Virus record (IMG/VR): IMGVR_UViG_3300043448_000595
Location: 1 to 22,805 of that record
Direction: 5' to 3' (one strand)
Length of the DNA stretch: 22,805 bases
Origin: a virus
Under the pieces are notes generated by a model. The model made no database searches. It was not told the origin of the DNA and saw nothing but the letters and a program-made list of their open reading frames with translations. Of the stretch, positions 10,614-18,579 are shown piece after piece (within the stretch, counting starts at the first letter, position 1; each line of letters opens with the position of its first letter). Both the position numbers and the translations under genes were made by a program.

Positions 10614-12044
10614 ATGGCACGTAAATTCGTAGTTAGCGTAGACCTCAACAAGAATGAGTTGCTCAACGCTAGAATCCAAAATTTAGGATCTGCACCTTCA
10701 ACGCCAGTCACAGGTCAGATTTATTATGATACATCGAATAACACGATGTACTATTACAACGGACTGGCATCACCTGATGGCCCATGGATGCCAATGTCTG
10801 GCTCCACAGAAGTTATTACAGATGTAATACTCAATTCGGTCATTGGTGGCGTAGGACTCACAGCTTTTCCAAGCGATGCAAATAATACAGTAACAATCGA
10901 TCTTGATAATACAACAGTAACAGCTGGGTCTTATGGATCTACAACTCAAATTCCAACATTTACAGTTGATGCACAAGGTCGTTTGACTGCAGCAGGAACA
11001 GTAGATGTAGCTACAACTCTTTCGATTGCAGCAGAATCTGGAACTGCAGATACAGTAAATCTATTAACAGACACACTTACATTTGCAGCAGGTGAAGGAA
11101 TTGACACAGTTGTATCTAATAATACAATTACAATTTCTGGAGAAGATGCAAGCACAACTAATAAGGGTATTGCTTCTTTCAACTCCGACGATTTTAATAC
11201 CACAGCAGGACATGTAGAACTTGAAGATACAGTCATCAAGTCTGTAACAACAGATTTTGGTGCTCTCACACCTTCTAGCCACGGAATATCAATTCTTGGT
11301 GGAGAAGGAATTGACGTAACTCACCTTGGTTCAGCGATTACGGTTGTAGGAGAAAATGCTTCTACCACTAATAAAGGTGTTGCTTCTTTCGCAGATGCAG
11401 ACTTTACCGTAACTGATGGCGCAGTTGTAATCAAGAATGTAAACCTTGGTACACAAACAACTGGTGATTATGTAGCTAATATTCAAGGCACAGCAAACGA
11501 AGTAACCGTATCACCTACATCTGGTGAAGGTACTAGCGTAACAATTGGATTGCCAGATAACGTAACAATTACCAACGACCTCTTGGTTGGCGGTAACTTG
11601 AATGTTACTGGAACAATTAATTCAGTAAATACAACAGAAGTTAATATTGTCGATAACAAGATTAACTTAAATACAAACTTTACTGGAACTCCAACCACAA
11701 GCGCTGGAATTCGTGTTGAGCGTGGAGACGCCGCAGATGTCGAAATTCTATGGAGAGAGTCTGCTGGTTCTAGCCAAGCAGCAACTACATGGGGATTGAC
11801 AAATGATGGCACAAACTATCATTCAATTGCACGTAAATTTGTTACAACAATAGGAGACGGTGCAGCAACAGCGATTGCAGTTACTCATAACCTAGGAACA
11901 AAAGATGTAACAGTTCAGGTTTATGACTCAACAACTGATCAAACAGTTGAGACAGATGTCACAAGAACATCTACTTCAGTCGTAACAATTGGTTTTGCAA
12001 CCGCACCCGCATCTGGAGCATATAAAGTAGTTATTGTAGGTTAA
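10614..12044 (+). CDS. Long tail fibre / virion structural protein
   Basis: This 476-residue protein has hallmarks of myovirus and cyanophage-like fibres: GQIYYDTSNNTMYYYNG near the start, QIPTFTVDAQGRLTAAGTV near 110-130, two copies of a repeat starting ASTTNKGxASF (about 178 and 248), and a NIVDNKINLNTNFTGTP / GIRVERGDAADVEILWRES segment near 345-380. It ends in the THNLG domain shared with the preceding protein. Low-complexity Thr/Ala/Val strands suggest a trimeric beta shaft. GGGAG lies before the start. Likely part of the adsorption apparatus. Confidence 0.8.
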   Translation: MARKFVVSVDLNKNELLNARIQNLGSAPSTPVTGQIYYDTSNNTMYYYNGLASPDGPWMPMSGSTEVITDVILNSVIGGVGLTAFPSDANNTVTIDLDNTTVTAGSYGSTTQIPTFTVDAQGRLTAAGTVDVATTLSIAAESGTADTVNLLTDTLTFAAGEGIDTVVSNNTITISGEDASTTNKGIASFNSDDFNTTAGHVELEDTVIKSVTTDFGALTPSSHGISILGGEGIDVTHLGSAITVVGENASTTNKGVASFADADFTVTDGAVVIKNVNLGTQTTGDYVANIQGTANEVTVSPTSGEGTSVTIGLPDNVTITNDLLVGGNLNVTGTINSVNTTEVNIVDNKINLNTNFTGTPTTSAGIRVERGDAADVEILWRESAGSSQAATTWGLTNDGTNYHSIARKFVTTIGDGAATAIAVTHNLGTKDVTVQVYDSTTDQTVETDVTRTSTSVVTIGFATAPASGAYKVVIVG

Positions 12045-12055
12045 GGGGGAAATAG

Positions 12056-12838
12056 GTGTCTGTAAAAAGATTAGTCTCCCTTAATACAGTCAGTTTAGCG
12101 ACTGATCCTTCAAGTCCAAGACTTGGAGATGTATACTTAAATACAACTACAAATAATTTAAGAGTATACACAGCTACTGGTTGGGTAGAGGTAGGCGCAA
12201 GTGGTGGAGCGGCAGTATCAATTGGTACTAATCCTCCAGCATCAGCATCTGAAGGTGATCTTTGGTATAACAACGTTGATCCACACTTTTATACATACGA
12301 TGGAACATATTGGGTAGAAATTTCTTTTGGTCCAGTAGGACCAGAAGGACCTGGTGTTCCAACAGGTGGAGCAACTGGTCAAATTCCTGTAAAAGCATCT
12401 TCAGCCGATTATGATTTAACTTGGGCTAATCCATATACAAGCACTAATTTCAATACAGACTTTTCTGCAAAAACTACAACAGGTTTAACAGAAGGTACAA
12501 ATTTATATTTTACAAATCAAAGAGCTTTAGACGCCGTCTCATCATATGTGGATACAGCAGTCAATAATCTCTCCAATACGTCAGACCAAACCTATGTCCC
12601 AATTTCAGATTTGGGTAACGTAGACGGCGTTGCAACATTAGATTCAAATGGGTACGTGCCAATAACCCAATTAGGAAATCTAATAAATGGTGCGCCAGCA
12701 GTTTTAGATACGCTAAACGAGCTGGCTACTGCTATTGGAAATGACGCTAATTTCACAACAAATGTCTATAATGGCATAACAAATGTTTCTAATGCTGTCC
12801 TAGACACAGAAATTGATATAATAATGGGAGTAATGTAG
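12056..12838 (+). CDS. Tail fibre shaft protein, cassette copy A
   Basis: This 260-residue protein uses a GTG start after AAGGGGGAAATAG. It has two LGDVYLNTTTNNLRVY / EGDLWYNNVDPHFYTY domains, a short collagen-like GPVGPEGPG (residues about 93-101), and a C-terminal stretch YVDTAVNNLSNTSD ... ATLDSNGYVPITQLGN ... GAPAVLDTLNELATAIGND. That stretch matches the protein at 17134-17844 closely and is a common phage-fibre repeat. It opens the first of two diverged receptor-binding cassettes. Likely forms a trimeric shaft. Confidence 0.75.
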   Translation: MSVKRLVSLNTVSLATDPSSPRLGDVYLNTTTNNLRVYTATGWVEVGASGGAAVSIGTNPPASASEGDLWYNNVDPHFYTYDGTYWVEISFGPVGPEGPGVPTGGATGQIPVKASSADYDLTWANPYTSTNFNTDFSAKTTTGLTEGTNLYFTNQRALDAVSSYVDTAVNNLSNTSDQTYVPISDLGNVDGVATLDSNGYVPITQLGNLINGAPAVLDTLNELATAIGNDANFTTNVYNGITNVSNAVLDTEIDIIMGVM

Positions 12839-12846
12839 GGAGGATC

Positions 12847-13149
12847 ATGGCTAATTTACCTAAGCAATTTGTCAGGGCATCAGCCTCTACTACCTCCGCC
12901 ACATTAGCGACGGTAGGAGCGGGTAAAACGGCTATTATCACAAGTATATCAATTACAAACCCAACAGCCTCTGCAGTAACAGCAACAGTATTATTTAATG
13001 ATGTTGAATATTTATCTGGCGTTACAGTAACGGCAAATGATACAATGATAATTGATACTAAAACTGTTTTGGCAGCGGGAGAAACAATAAAAGGTTTAGC
13101 CTCCTCCACCTCAGTTAAATTTCATATATCAGGAGTAGAAGTAGGATGA
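12847..13149 (+). CDS. Small beta-sandwich virion protein
   Basis: This 100-residue protein begins MANLPKQFVRASASTTSATL, with regular strands (AIITSISITNPTA, TVLFNDVEYLSG) and the ending FHISGVEVG. The layout resembles the 111- and 110-residue proteins at 13742 and 18247 (strands followed by an FxxxGxEVD/G end), so all three may share one fold. Ribosome binding site GGGAGG. Its last codons overlap the next start (ATGA). A virion decoration or fibre accessory role is inferred from position. Confidence 0.6.
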   Translation: MANLPKQFVRASASTTSATLATVGAGKTAIITSISITNPTASAVTATVLFNDVEYLSGVTVTANDTMIIDTKTVLAAGETIKGLASSTSVKFHISGVEVG

Positions 13150-13370
13150 GTATAAGAACAGCAAATTCTTCTACCGTGGTCTCTGCTACAGCTCCCGCAT
13201 CTTCTATACCAGTAGGAGAAATTACTGAAAGACCACAAAATCCAGCTCATGGAGACCTGTTTTTTAATACAACTCATGATACACTGGAGCAGTACACTAA
13301 GGGTGGATGGCAAAAAATGGGATACCAAATAGCCATGGCACTCAAAATGAACAAGATGGAGTTGATGTAA
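13146..13370 (+). CDS. Small fibre-associated protein, probably frameshifted near its end
   Basis: As read, this is 74 residues beginning MSIRTANSSTVVSATAPA, with a GDLFFNTTHDTLEQYTKGGW segment like those in other fibres here. After QK, at a run of six A (13312-13317), the frame turns methionine-rich with G at most third codon positions, unlike the AT-rich third positions of the neighbours. The -1 frame instead reads NGIPNSHGTQNEQDGVDV with A/T third positions and runs to 13393. Either a base is missing in the A run or a -1 ribosomal frameshift occurs. The start overlaps the upstream stop (ATGA). Confidence 0.55.
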   Translation: MSIRTANSSTVVSATAPASSIPVGEITERPQNPAHGDLFFNTTHDTLEQYTKGGWQKMGYQIAMALKMNKMELM

Positions 13371-13371
13371 A

Positions 13372-13740
13372 GTGCCAGATTACACATCGTTAGCAACAGA
13401 AATTAATGCGATTAAGTCTGAGATTGCGGCATCCGTTGCTGCAAGCACATACACAGCACAGGATCTTGTTTATCTAGCATCAGCGCTAGAAACACTTGGC
13501 GGGATGCTTGGAGTTACAGATATTGTTGGAGCAACTGCAGATAAAATTACGCAGATTAATACAACAACCACAACTTCATTGGCATCTATCGAATCTGCTA
13601 GATCTTCATCTGTAGCGGATGTAAACTTAGAACGTACAAGCGCATTAGGAGCAATTACAACTTTGAAGGACTCTGCAATGAATCAAATTGCTGGTGCTTC
13701 AGCAAATTTCAATGTATTATTTATAGGGAGTATGATGTAG
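13372..13740 (+). CDS. Coiled-coil/helical fibre protein, cassette copy A
   Basis: This 122-residue protein has a GTG start right after the preceding stop. It is almost all helical: an N-terminal NAIKSEI stretch, SALETLGGMLGVTDIVGATADKI, then heptad-like ESARSSSVADVNLERTSALG and a short hydrophobic end. It is a clear paralogue of the 120-residue protein at 17881-18243, sharing the LGxLLGVxDIVxATAxKI and ERTSALGAITT segments. A stalk or chaperone-like trimeriser in the adhesin complex is plausible. The upstream GGAG is about ten bases away. Confidence 0.7.
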   Translation: MPDYTSLATEINAIKSEIAASVAASTYTAQDLVYLASALETLGGMLGVTDIVGATADKITQINTTTTTSLASIESARSSSVADVNLERTSALGAITTLKDSAMNQIAGASANFNVLFIGSMM

Positions 13741-13741
13741 T

Positions 13742-14077
13742 ATGGCAATTAATTATAAAATTTTAGGACAGGTTGTGCCATCGGCAGTAAATACCTGGAC
13801 ACAACTTTATCCATGCCCATCAGGGAAACAAGCAGTTTGCTCATCTCTGACAGTGGCAAATCTAACAGCGGATGATATTCTATATCGTGTTCGCATTCGT
13901 AAGGCAAATGAGGCTGCTAATGATAAGCAGTACATCGTATATGACACAGCAGCAGCTGGTGGAGTTTCACAAGCACTACAACTCTCTCTAACTCTTTCGG
14001 CAGATGATCGTGTAGAAATATATGCACCATCTACATCAATTGCTTTTAATCTATTTGGTTCGGAGGTTGACGTATAA
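13742..14077 (+). CDS. Small beta protein of the adhesin cassette, copy A
   Basis: This 111-residue protein begins MAINYKILGQVVPSAVNTW and ends NLFGSEVDV. The paralogue at 18247-18579 begins MAIRYKVLGQKSPAAN and ends SVFGTEIDA, with matching strands between (SSLTVANLT / SSIVVANRD; DDRVEIYA / DDRLTVRS). It is likely a beta sandwich that connects or caps a fibre. Its stop overlaps the next start (TAATG), so it is coupled to the adhesin gene. Confidence 0.7.
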   Translation: MAINYKILGQVVPSAVNTWTQLYPCPSGKQAVCSSLTVANLTADDILYRVRIRKANEAANDKQYIVYDTAAAGGVSQALQLSLTLSADDRVEIYAPSTSIAFNLFGSEVDV

Positions 14078-15207
14078 TGCCAGGATTTAATACTATCCCA
14101 ACATCTGCAGGCGGCGGTGGATTACCAAATATGACTTTTATAGGAGCAGTTCATCTATCTACATATAATCGTTCATGGGCACAGGCAGGAACAGCTGGAA
14201 TTTATGCAATGTATTCTGCAAATCAGGAAACTGGTTACATATATTTTGTTGGAAATGGAGTAAGTACTGGACTTCCAATGAATCGTGTAGGAAATATTAC
14301 TCATGCTTTTACAAGAATAGATATTATTGGATCAACAAATGACATGGCTTGTTTATATAAAGCAAAAGTTAAAACAACAACTGTTTATAATAACCCATTT
14401 GATGCAGACCCATCGATTGGTAAAACTGCACTTGGAGCGGATGCGATTACTGCATATTTTCAATTTAATAGATCTTCTTTTGGTTTAAGACATACTGGAA
14501 ATGGTACTTTTTCATTGCCATCAACTGCAACTCCATTAATAAATTTATTAGTTGTTGGCGGTGGCGCAGGTGGTGGGCATACACACTGTGGCGCAGGCGG
14601 CGGCGGTGGTGGAATTATAAGGTTAACAGGATTTCCTGGAACTGGAAGTCCAGCAATAACTATTGGAGGAGGATCATCTCACCAAGGGCAAGGCGGCACA
14701 ACATATTTTGGTAACGTTTATGCAATAGGTGGAGGTTTTGGTGGGGACCATAGCTATAATGCTGGAAACGGCGCAAATGGTGGAGGAGCTCCTGGACATA
14801 GAGGTACATCTACTGGTGGATCTGGAACGGTACAGACATCTGGAACAGGACTTGGAACAGTAGGAACTCCAGCATATTATGGCGGTCACAACGGAGGTTC
14901 TAGTGCTGGTGCTGATACACAACAATCTGCTGGTGGCGGCGGCGGAGGCGGAGGTGCAGCAGGTGGCGCTGGTACAACTTCTACTTATGGAGTAGGAGGA
15001 ATTGGTCACGTTTCTGATATTAGTGGAAATGCAACCTATTATTCACATGGAGGAGATGGTGGTCGTGCCAATACCAATAATCCACAAAGTTTTGGAGTTA
15101 CTTATAGTCAGTATTATGGCTCTGGGGGAAGAGGTGCTGGTCATCAGGGTTCAGGATATACAAATGGTACAAATGGAGTAGTTGAAGCGAGGTACTTTAT
15201 ATCATGA
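14077..15207 (+). CDS. Glycine-rich receptor-binding adhesin, copy A
   Basis: This 376-residue protein has an N-terminal domain of about 150 residues with TYNRSWAQAGTAG and YIYFVGNG. A glycine-rich domain of about 200 residues follows, with runs such as GGGGGG near 165-175 and 285-295, interrupted by His, Asn, Ser and Tyr. It ends VVEARYFIS. Glycine-rich tip adhesins such as gp38 of T4-like phages pack as polyglycine II helices, and the loops define host range; this is an analogy, not homology I can prove. The paralogue is at 18579-19655. It starts on the preceding stop and its end overlaps the next start (ATGA). Confidence 0.75.
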   Translation: MPGFNTIPTSAGGGGLPNMTFIGAVHLSTYNRSWAQAGTAGIYAMYSANQETGYIYFVGNGVSTGLPMNRVGNITHAFTRIDIIGSTNDMACLYKAKVKTTTVYNNPFDADPSIGKTALGADAITAYFQFNRSSFGLRHTGNGTFSLPSTATPLINLLVVGGGAGGGHTHCGAGGGGGGIIRLTGFPGTGSPAITIGGGSSHQGQGGTTYFGNVYAIGGGFGGDHSYNAGNGANGGGAPGHRGTSTGGSGTVQTSGTGLGTVGTPAYYGGHNGGSSAGADTQQSAGGGGGGGGAAGGAGTTSTYGVGGIGHVSDISGNATYYSHGGDGGRANTNNPQSFGVTYSQYYGSGGRGAGHQGSGYTNGTNGVVEARYFIS

Positions 15208-15494
15208 AAAATTATGCAAAAATTATTGATAATACTGTTGTAAATATAGTTGTTGGAGAAGAATCTGAACTTAACACACAAAGTGGATTACATATTGAAA
15301 TAACAGAAGAAACAAATGTTGCAAGAATAGGCGATACATACAGTTCAGAAATAAATAAGTTTATAACACCCAAACCATATGAATCCTGGACATTAAATAA
15401 TATCAGTGGAATTTGGGAGGCTCCAACAGAAAAACCATCTGACGGTTTTTATAGCTGGAACGAAGAAGACCAAGTTTGGATTAAAGTTTCTTAA
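15204..15494 (+). CDS. Small YPSW-type fibre accessory protein, copy A
   Basis: This 96-residue protein begins MKNYAKIIDNTVVNIVVGEE. It has a beta start, an IGDTYSSEINKF region, the motif KPYESWTLN, then GIWEAP and a Trp-rich end (YSWNEEDQVW). The same order (FxxxKPYPSWxLD, P..., YxWDE...W) is found in many small phage proteins beside adhesins, and in the paralogue at 19652-19969. A tail-fibre assembly or attachment role is likely but unproven. The start overlaps the adhesin stop. Confidence 0.7.
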   Translation: MKNYAKIIDNTVVNIVVGEESELNTQSGLHIEITEETNVARIGDTYSSEINKFITPKPYESWTLNNISGIWEAPTEKPSDGFYSWNEEDQVWIKVS

Positions 15495-15507
15495 TAAGGA
15501 GATATAA

Positions 15508-16923
15508 ATGGCAGTAACATTGGATCTAGTCTCCAAAAACTCTTTGCCCGCCCTTGGCGGTAATTTGACGTTTAAGGCTCCATCAACTTCATCTGCCGTA
15601 AATCAACAAATATTTATTCTTAACGTAGGAATGCTTGTAAGTGCTGGTATTTATACACTTACATTTACTGGGACAGCCCCATCAAACGTAAAATATATTA
15701 ATTTGCTAGATGGAGATGGAGCAATTATAGATTCATCTTTTGTAGATCCCGACTTTTCTGTAAACTTTAACTTTAATCCATCTAAACCATTTGCTAAAAT
15801 AGTATTGGTTAGCGACAACCATTATATTTCATGGCCAGCAAATTCAAATGCTGTAGTTGCATCTGGTCTAATCTCAAATACTAATACCAGCCCAACCCCA
15901 ACAATCCCTACAGTTGCTGCAACAGAGCTAAAAGATGCTACAACTTGCAGAAATATTGGCGGGACAGATTATGTATGGTCTTACTCAAAGTATAATGTTT
16001 CTAACAACGTATACTATGCAGGCAAAGTTGTAAATGCTTCAAGCATGGCCTCAGTAGATTTAAACTCAAACAATTATCGTGGGGCATCATATGCTTTTGA
16101 TTATGTAAATAATAAACTTTATACAATTGGAGGTGGAGTATATAATTCAGCAGGCGGAGTACAATCACACAGCCAAACTATGTATACAACATTTGAAGAA
16201 ACAAATATGACAACATCTTCATTTACAAAGACTGCAAAGGCGGCATACCCAGATTCAATTAATACAATGAATATTCTTATGTGTGCTCCTGGAGATGGAA
16301 ATGTTTATACATTTGGTACACACTACCAAGAAGTTTCAAATGTTCCAACATCACATTACTTTGGTAATTTAGCATTTAAATGGAATGGCTCTACAAATAC
16401 ATGGTCTCCTATTGCTAAGATGACTGGATTCCCTTCAGTATCCGCCGATAAAACATTTATCTTCTCATTTGAAGGCAAGATCTATATCTCAGGCGCTAGA
16501 TATAATGCGGTGGATAAGGGCTCAGAAGTATTATTTGATTACTGGCTAGGCAAGTACGATCCAGTCACAGATACATACACAACTCTAAAGAATTTCAAGA
16601 ATACAAACCTTTCAAAGGGAGAAACATTCCATACACTTGGAAATATGAATGGTCGTATCTATACTGAAGATGCTACTCATTTATATGATCAGTTTGGTAA
16701 GAAGTATTCAAAGGCAGCATATGTGAATGCAGGTGCAAATCAAGGATTCCTTCCAACCGCTTCATACTCACCACAGTATTGGGCTCCCACACCAGTTATT
16801 TCTGTTGCATATAACCCAGGAAGCGCTACACAATATGCACACTATACACAAAACAGCAATTATTATTTAATAGCTGAAACTCAAACTCAGGTATCGGTTC
16901 CTTCATACGCAGCTAGGGTATAA
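15508..16923 (+). CDS. Kelch-like beta-propeller virion protein
   Basis: This 471-residue protein begins MAVTLDLVSKNSLPALGGN. The first ~120 residues form a beta domain that probably anchors it to the virion. The rest shows Kelch-type blades: a hydrophobic strand before a Gly-rich turn in NKLYTIGGGVY, GNVYTFGTHY, GKIYISGARY and GRIYTED, with Trp/Tyr-containing strands such as NTWSPIAKM and KYDPVTDTYTTL four residues or more before each. Kelch propellers bind proteins or sugars, so a receptor-binding or depolymerising tip is a fair guess. It has the ribosome binding site AAGGAG and sits between the two adhesin cassettes, without a second copy. Confidence 0.7.
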   Translation: MAVTLDLVSKNSLPALGGNLTFKAPSTSSAVNQQIFILNVGMLVSAGIYTLTFTGTAPSNVKYINLLDGDGAIIDSSFVDPDFSVNFNFNPSKPFAKIVLVSDNHYISWPANSNAVVASGLISNTNTSPTPTIPTVAATELKDATTCRNIGGTDYVWSYSKYNVSNNVYYAGKVVNASSMASVDLNSNNYRGASYAFDYVNNKLYTIGGGVYNSAGGVQSHSQTMYTTFEETNMTTSSFTKTAKAAYPDSINTMNILMCAPGDGNVYTFGTHYQEVSNVPTSHYFGNLAFKWNGSTNTWSPIAKMTGFPSVSADKTFIFSFEGKIYISGARYNAVDKGSEVLFDYWLGKYDPVTDTYTTLKNFKNTNLSKGETFHTLGNMNGRIYTEDATHLYDQFGKKYSKAAYVNAGANQGFLPTASYSPQYWAPTPVISVAYNPGSATQYAHYTQNSNYYLIAETQTQVSVPSYAARV

Positions 16924-16930
16924 TATCATT

Positions 16931-17137
16931 ATGACTACGATATTCCCAGCCAATCCTACACTAAACCAAACTTTTACAAGTAGTGGTATTCGTTGGAAAT
17001 GGGACGGAATAAAGTGGGCTTTATTTACAGATCCAGCAGTTGTATTTGATCATCTACATTCATACGATGGAGCAGTTGTAACAACAGGACAGGCTTCTGG
17101 AGTATCTTATGATGGAGGAGACGCAAACCCAGCATGA
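16931..17137 (+). CDS. Small fibre-associated protein
   Basis: This 68-residue protein begins MTTIFPANPTLNQTFTSSG and contains IRWKWDGIKWALFTDP, a tryptophan-rich pattern seen in short fibre N-terminal domains. It lacks a ribosome binding site. TATAAT at 16919-16924, overlapping the stop of the Kelch gene, is 6 bases before the ATG, so it could be leaderless from its own promoter, though no good -35 is visible. Its stop overlaps the next start (ATGA). It opens the second cassette. Confidence 0.6.
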   Translation: MTTIFPANPTLNQTFTSSGIRWKWDGIKWALFTDPAVVFDHLHSYDGAVVTTGQASGVSYDGGDANPA

Positions 17138-17844
17138 GTACAATGAATGTAACATTTAAACTTCGTAGAGACATCACAGCAAATTGGGATATATATAACC
17201 CTACGCTTGAAGAAGGCGAAATTGGTGTAGATACAACTTTAAATAAGTTTAAGATTGGTAAAAAAGTTGGTGGAGTTTTACAGACTTGGTCTCAATTACA
17301 ATTTGCTAACCTACTAGCAACAGATTTAACTTCTGCTATATCCACACATAATTCACAAACTACAAATGTTCATGGTATTGCTGATACCGCCGCCCTTGCA
17401 ACAAAGACTTATTCTGATACGGCAGTTTCAACACACTCTTCTGTAACCACTAATATTCATGGAATAGCCAATACAGCGTTATTGGCTACACAGGCATATG
17501 TCGATACAGCCGTAACAAATTTATCAAATACCTCAGATATAACCTATGCCTTGCAGGCAGATGTAGGAAACGCAGACGGTATTGCCACTTTGGACTCAAA
17601 CGGGCAAGTACCACTAACTCAGCTAGGAAACCTTGTTGACGGGGCCCCAACAGCCCTTAACACCCTTAACGAACTGGCGGCGGCTTTAGGGGATGACGCT
17701 AATTTTTCAGGTACAATAACAAATTCCCTAAGCACTACAAATACAAATGTTTCTAATTTAAATACCTCAGTAACCAACCTTACAAATACGGTAAATCAGT
17801 TTGATGCCCGTATCGTAAGCCTAGAATTAGGGCTGGGTATTTAA
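17134..17844 (+). CDS. Tail fibre shaft protein, cassette copy B
   Basis: This 236-residue protein starts with a phage fibre N-terminal domain (VTFKLRRDITANWDIYNPTL, EEGEIGVDTTLNKFKIG), which usually attaches a fibre to the virion. Two HSSVTTNIHGIA-like repeats follow, then the block YVDTAVTNLSNTSD ... ATLDSNGQVPLTQLGN ... GAPTALNTLNELAAALGDD, which matches the 12056-12838 protein. The tail is a coiled coil (NTNVSNLNTSVTNLTN). The start overlaps the upstream stop. Likely a trimeric shaft for the second adhesin. Confidence 0.8.
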   Translation: MSTMNVTFKLRRDITANWDIYNPTLEEGEIGVDTTLNKFKIGKKVGGVLQTWSQLQFANLLATDLTSAISTHNSQTTNVHGIADTAALATKTYSDTAVSTHSSVTTNIHGIANTALLATQAYVDTAVTNLSNTSDITYALQADVGNADGIATLDSNGQVPLTQLGNLVDGAPTALNTLNELAAALGDDANFSGTITNSLSTTNTNVSNLNTSVTNLTNTVNQFDARIVSLELGLGI

Positions 17845-17856
17845 AAAGAACTATGC

Positions 17857-17862
17857 TATACT
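17857..17862 (+). promoter_or_regulatory. Possible internal extended -10 promoter
   Basis: TATACT is preceded by TG one base upstream (extended -10) and lies in the only clear intergenic gap of the second cassette, 18 bases before the ATG at 17881. No good -35 is present. GAAGGTGATA is the ribosome binding site. It may let the adhesin genes be expressed separately from the shaft gene. Confidence 0.35.
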
Positions 17863-17880
17863 TTACGAAGGTGATAATGA

Positions 17881-18243
17881 ATGACTGCATATAACAGCTT
17901 AAACACTCAAATCGAGGCCATGAAGACCAAGATGACTACCATGGTTGCCGCAGCCACAACATCTCAAGACATGATTTACATGGCAAAGGCTTTGGGAGAA
18001 CTTGGTACTCTACTTGGAGTAGATGACATAGTTGATGCTACAGCAGCAAAGATCACAGAACTAGAAACAAAAAGAACTACATCTTTAGCAGATCTAGAAT
18101 CATCTAGATCAGCATCAGTAGCAGATGTTAACTCAGAGAGAACTTCTGCTTTAGGTGCAATCACAACAGCGAGAGATTCAGCACTTAATCAAATTTCAGG
18201 AGCGGGATCAACAATTCATCCCTTCCTATTGGCAGGAGTATAA
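17881..18243 (+). CDS. Coiled-coil/helical fibre protein, cassette copy B
   Basis: This 120-residue protein begins MTAYNSLNTQIEAMKTKM. It is all-helical, with KALGELGTLLGVDDIVDATAAKI, SSRSASVADVNSERTSALG and a hydrophobic end (HPFLLAGV). It is the second copy of the 13372-13740 gene, with the same length to within two residues and matching central segments. It may form a trimeric stalk. Its ribosome binding site is GAAGGTGATA. Confidence 0.7.
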   Translation: MTAYNSLNTQIEAMKTKMTTMVAAATTSQDMIYMAKALGELGTLLGVDDIVDATAAKITELETKRTTSLADLESSRSASVADVNSERTSALGAITTARDSALNQISGAGSTIHPFLLAGV

Positions 18244-18246
18244 AAA

Positions 18247-18579
18247 ATGGCAATTCGTTATAAGGTATTAGGACAAAAGTCCCCAGCAGCAAACACAGAA
18301 TGGGATATTTATCAAGTAAGTGGAACTAAAGATGCTGTTGTAAGCTCAATTGTAGTAGCAAATAGAGATTCAAATTCAGCAACATATAGAATTGCTGTTC
18401 GCCCAGATAATGCAACATTAACAGATGATATGTATATTGCATATGATGTACAAGTTGATTCAAATATGTCTGTTGCTTTAAATCTTGGAATAACAATGAA
18501 TACAGACGATAGATTAACTGTAAGATCTTCGTCAGGATTAGTAACATTTTCAGTATTTGGAACGGAGATTGATGCATAA
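18247..18579 (+). CDS. Small beta protein of the adhesin cassette, copy B
   Basis: This 110-residue protein begins MAIRYKVLGQKSPAANTEW and ends FSVFGTEIDA, a paralogue of the 13742-14077 protein. The alternating hydrophobic pattern suggests a beta sandwich. No strong ribosome binding site is visible (start four bases after the previous stop), so it probably relies on coupling. Its stop overlaps the adhesin start (TAATG). Confidence 0.7.
   Translation: MAIRYKVLGQKSPAANTEWDIYQVSGTKDAVVSSIVVANRDSNSATYRIAVRPDNATLTDDMYIAYDVQVDSNMSVALNLGITMNTDDRLTVRSSSGLVTFSVFGTEIDA

Noticed and set aside
12326-12364. Collagen-like domain as a host-range element
   Set aside because: Only three G-x-y triplets around GPVGPEGPG, too short to call a collagen helix.
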